A stretch of 64,000 bases of DNA from an uncultured Thiothrix sp. (GTDB lineage: Bacteria; Pseudomonadota; Gammaproteobacteria; Thiotrichales; Thiotrichaceae): positions 24,779 to 88,778 of the forward strand of contig NZ_CALMZC010000022.1 of assembly GCF_937873765.1 (NCBI RefSeq). The letters run 5' to 3'. Position 1 is the first letter of the stretch; each line of letters begins with the position of its first letter. The translations under genes were made by a program, and so were the position numbers. The notes beneath the pieces are model-generated. The model was not told the origin of the DNA and ran no database searches. It saw nothing but the letters and a program-made list of their open reading frames with translations. This document shows, piece by piece, positions 63,757-64,000 of the stretch.

Positions 63757-64000
63757 AAGCTCACGATTGTCACAAAAACTCCTACCTTTGTATTTTTTTT
63801 ACGACACAAATTGCTGAATTAAGCTATATTTAATGGCAGAATAGTGGCCGATTCGAGTGTCTATGTGCCGCAAAGATCAAGTTTTGCTTACATAACAGCT
63901 ATTTAGTGCAAATAAGCACGGAGTTCACATTTAGGCCTAATCGGTACTAAGTAACTAGCTAGAAGTTTCCACGTATAAGATCCTGCTGGTGTAAACTGGT
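63757..64000. other. AT-rich stretch after the polysaccharide locus, no gene seen
   Basis: The 244 bases to the right edge contain no convincing frame and no clear intrinsic terminator. The next gene to the right is not visible, so this could hold its promoter. Confidence 0.5.

Noticed and set aside
1..64000. CRISPR arrays, tRNA, rRNA, prophage or insertion sequences
   Set aside because: No regular spaced repeats, no tRNA-like cloverleaf or rRNA stretches, and no transposase, integrase or phage structural proteins were seen.

Overview
The window looks like chromosome of a Gammaproteobacterium with moderate GC. Supporting genes are cmoA/cmoB, lptF/lptG, Fe-type sodB, a metR-metF divergon, metH, xthA and a Pat-type protein acetyltransferase. 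A sulfur-oxidising Thiotrichales-like host would fit, but that is a guess from gene content and I cannot settle genus. Genes are tightly packed: many operonic pairs overlap by ATGA, and several tail-to-tail pairs overlap by 4-20 bases. I see no rRNA, tRNA, CRISPR array, insertion sequence or phage module.

Layout. (1) 1-4039, minus strand: a two-gene conflict-type module made of a SIR2-like protein followed by an nSTAND1 NTPase with HEAT-like repeats, cut by the left edge. (2) 4148-7860: an SHP / diheme cytochrome c / cytochrome b561 electron-transfer operon with its own OmpR-type two-component system; the cytochrome b gene has a one-base frameshift near its start. (3) 7874-23824: housekeeping and envelope genes (cmoBA, AmpG-like permease, lptFG, secreted ankyrin protein, a glycosyltransferase and flippase-like pair, Bcr-type exporter, sodB). 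(4) 23907-26940: argD, argF and xthA, with a strong promoter followed at once by an intrinsic terminator ahead of argD. (5) 26937-31366: an unusual group with a RyR-domain protein, a short copper amine oxidase-like secreted protein, a tyrosine phosphatase, and a TIR-membrane protein / DUF1415 / rhomboid operon. (6) 31458-35216: a divergent protein acetyltransferase and HDAC-like deacetylase. (7) 35281-48282: metF/metR, a permease, peroxiredoxin, quinone reductase, arylamine acetyltransferase, a pair of M16 peptidases, a YafY-type regulator, an NnrU-like protein, a lipoprotein and two gene remnants. (8) 48384-52624: metH, whose upstream region shares a 13-base motif with the metF/metR intergenic region, then a short Uma2-like gene. 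(9) 52818-63756: a methyltransferase followed by a long polysaccharide locus (dTDP-L-rhamnose genes, Alg13/Alg14-type transferase pair, flippase, polymerase, acyltransferase, two GT2 enzymes).

The best candidate for an under-described system is the left-edge SIR2-like / nSTAND1-HEAT pair. The SIR2-like protein lacks the usual NAD-binding Asn and catalytic His, so it may be a non-enzymatic adaptor rather than an NADase. Second-tier candidates are the membrane-anchored TIR operon, the argD leader, the 11-base tandem repeat ahead of the cytochrome operon, and the cluster of RyR protein and altered amine oxidase with a GlyGly-CTERM-like tail.
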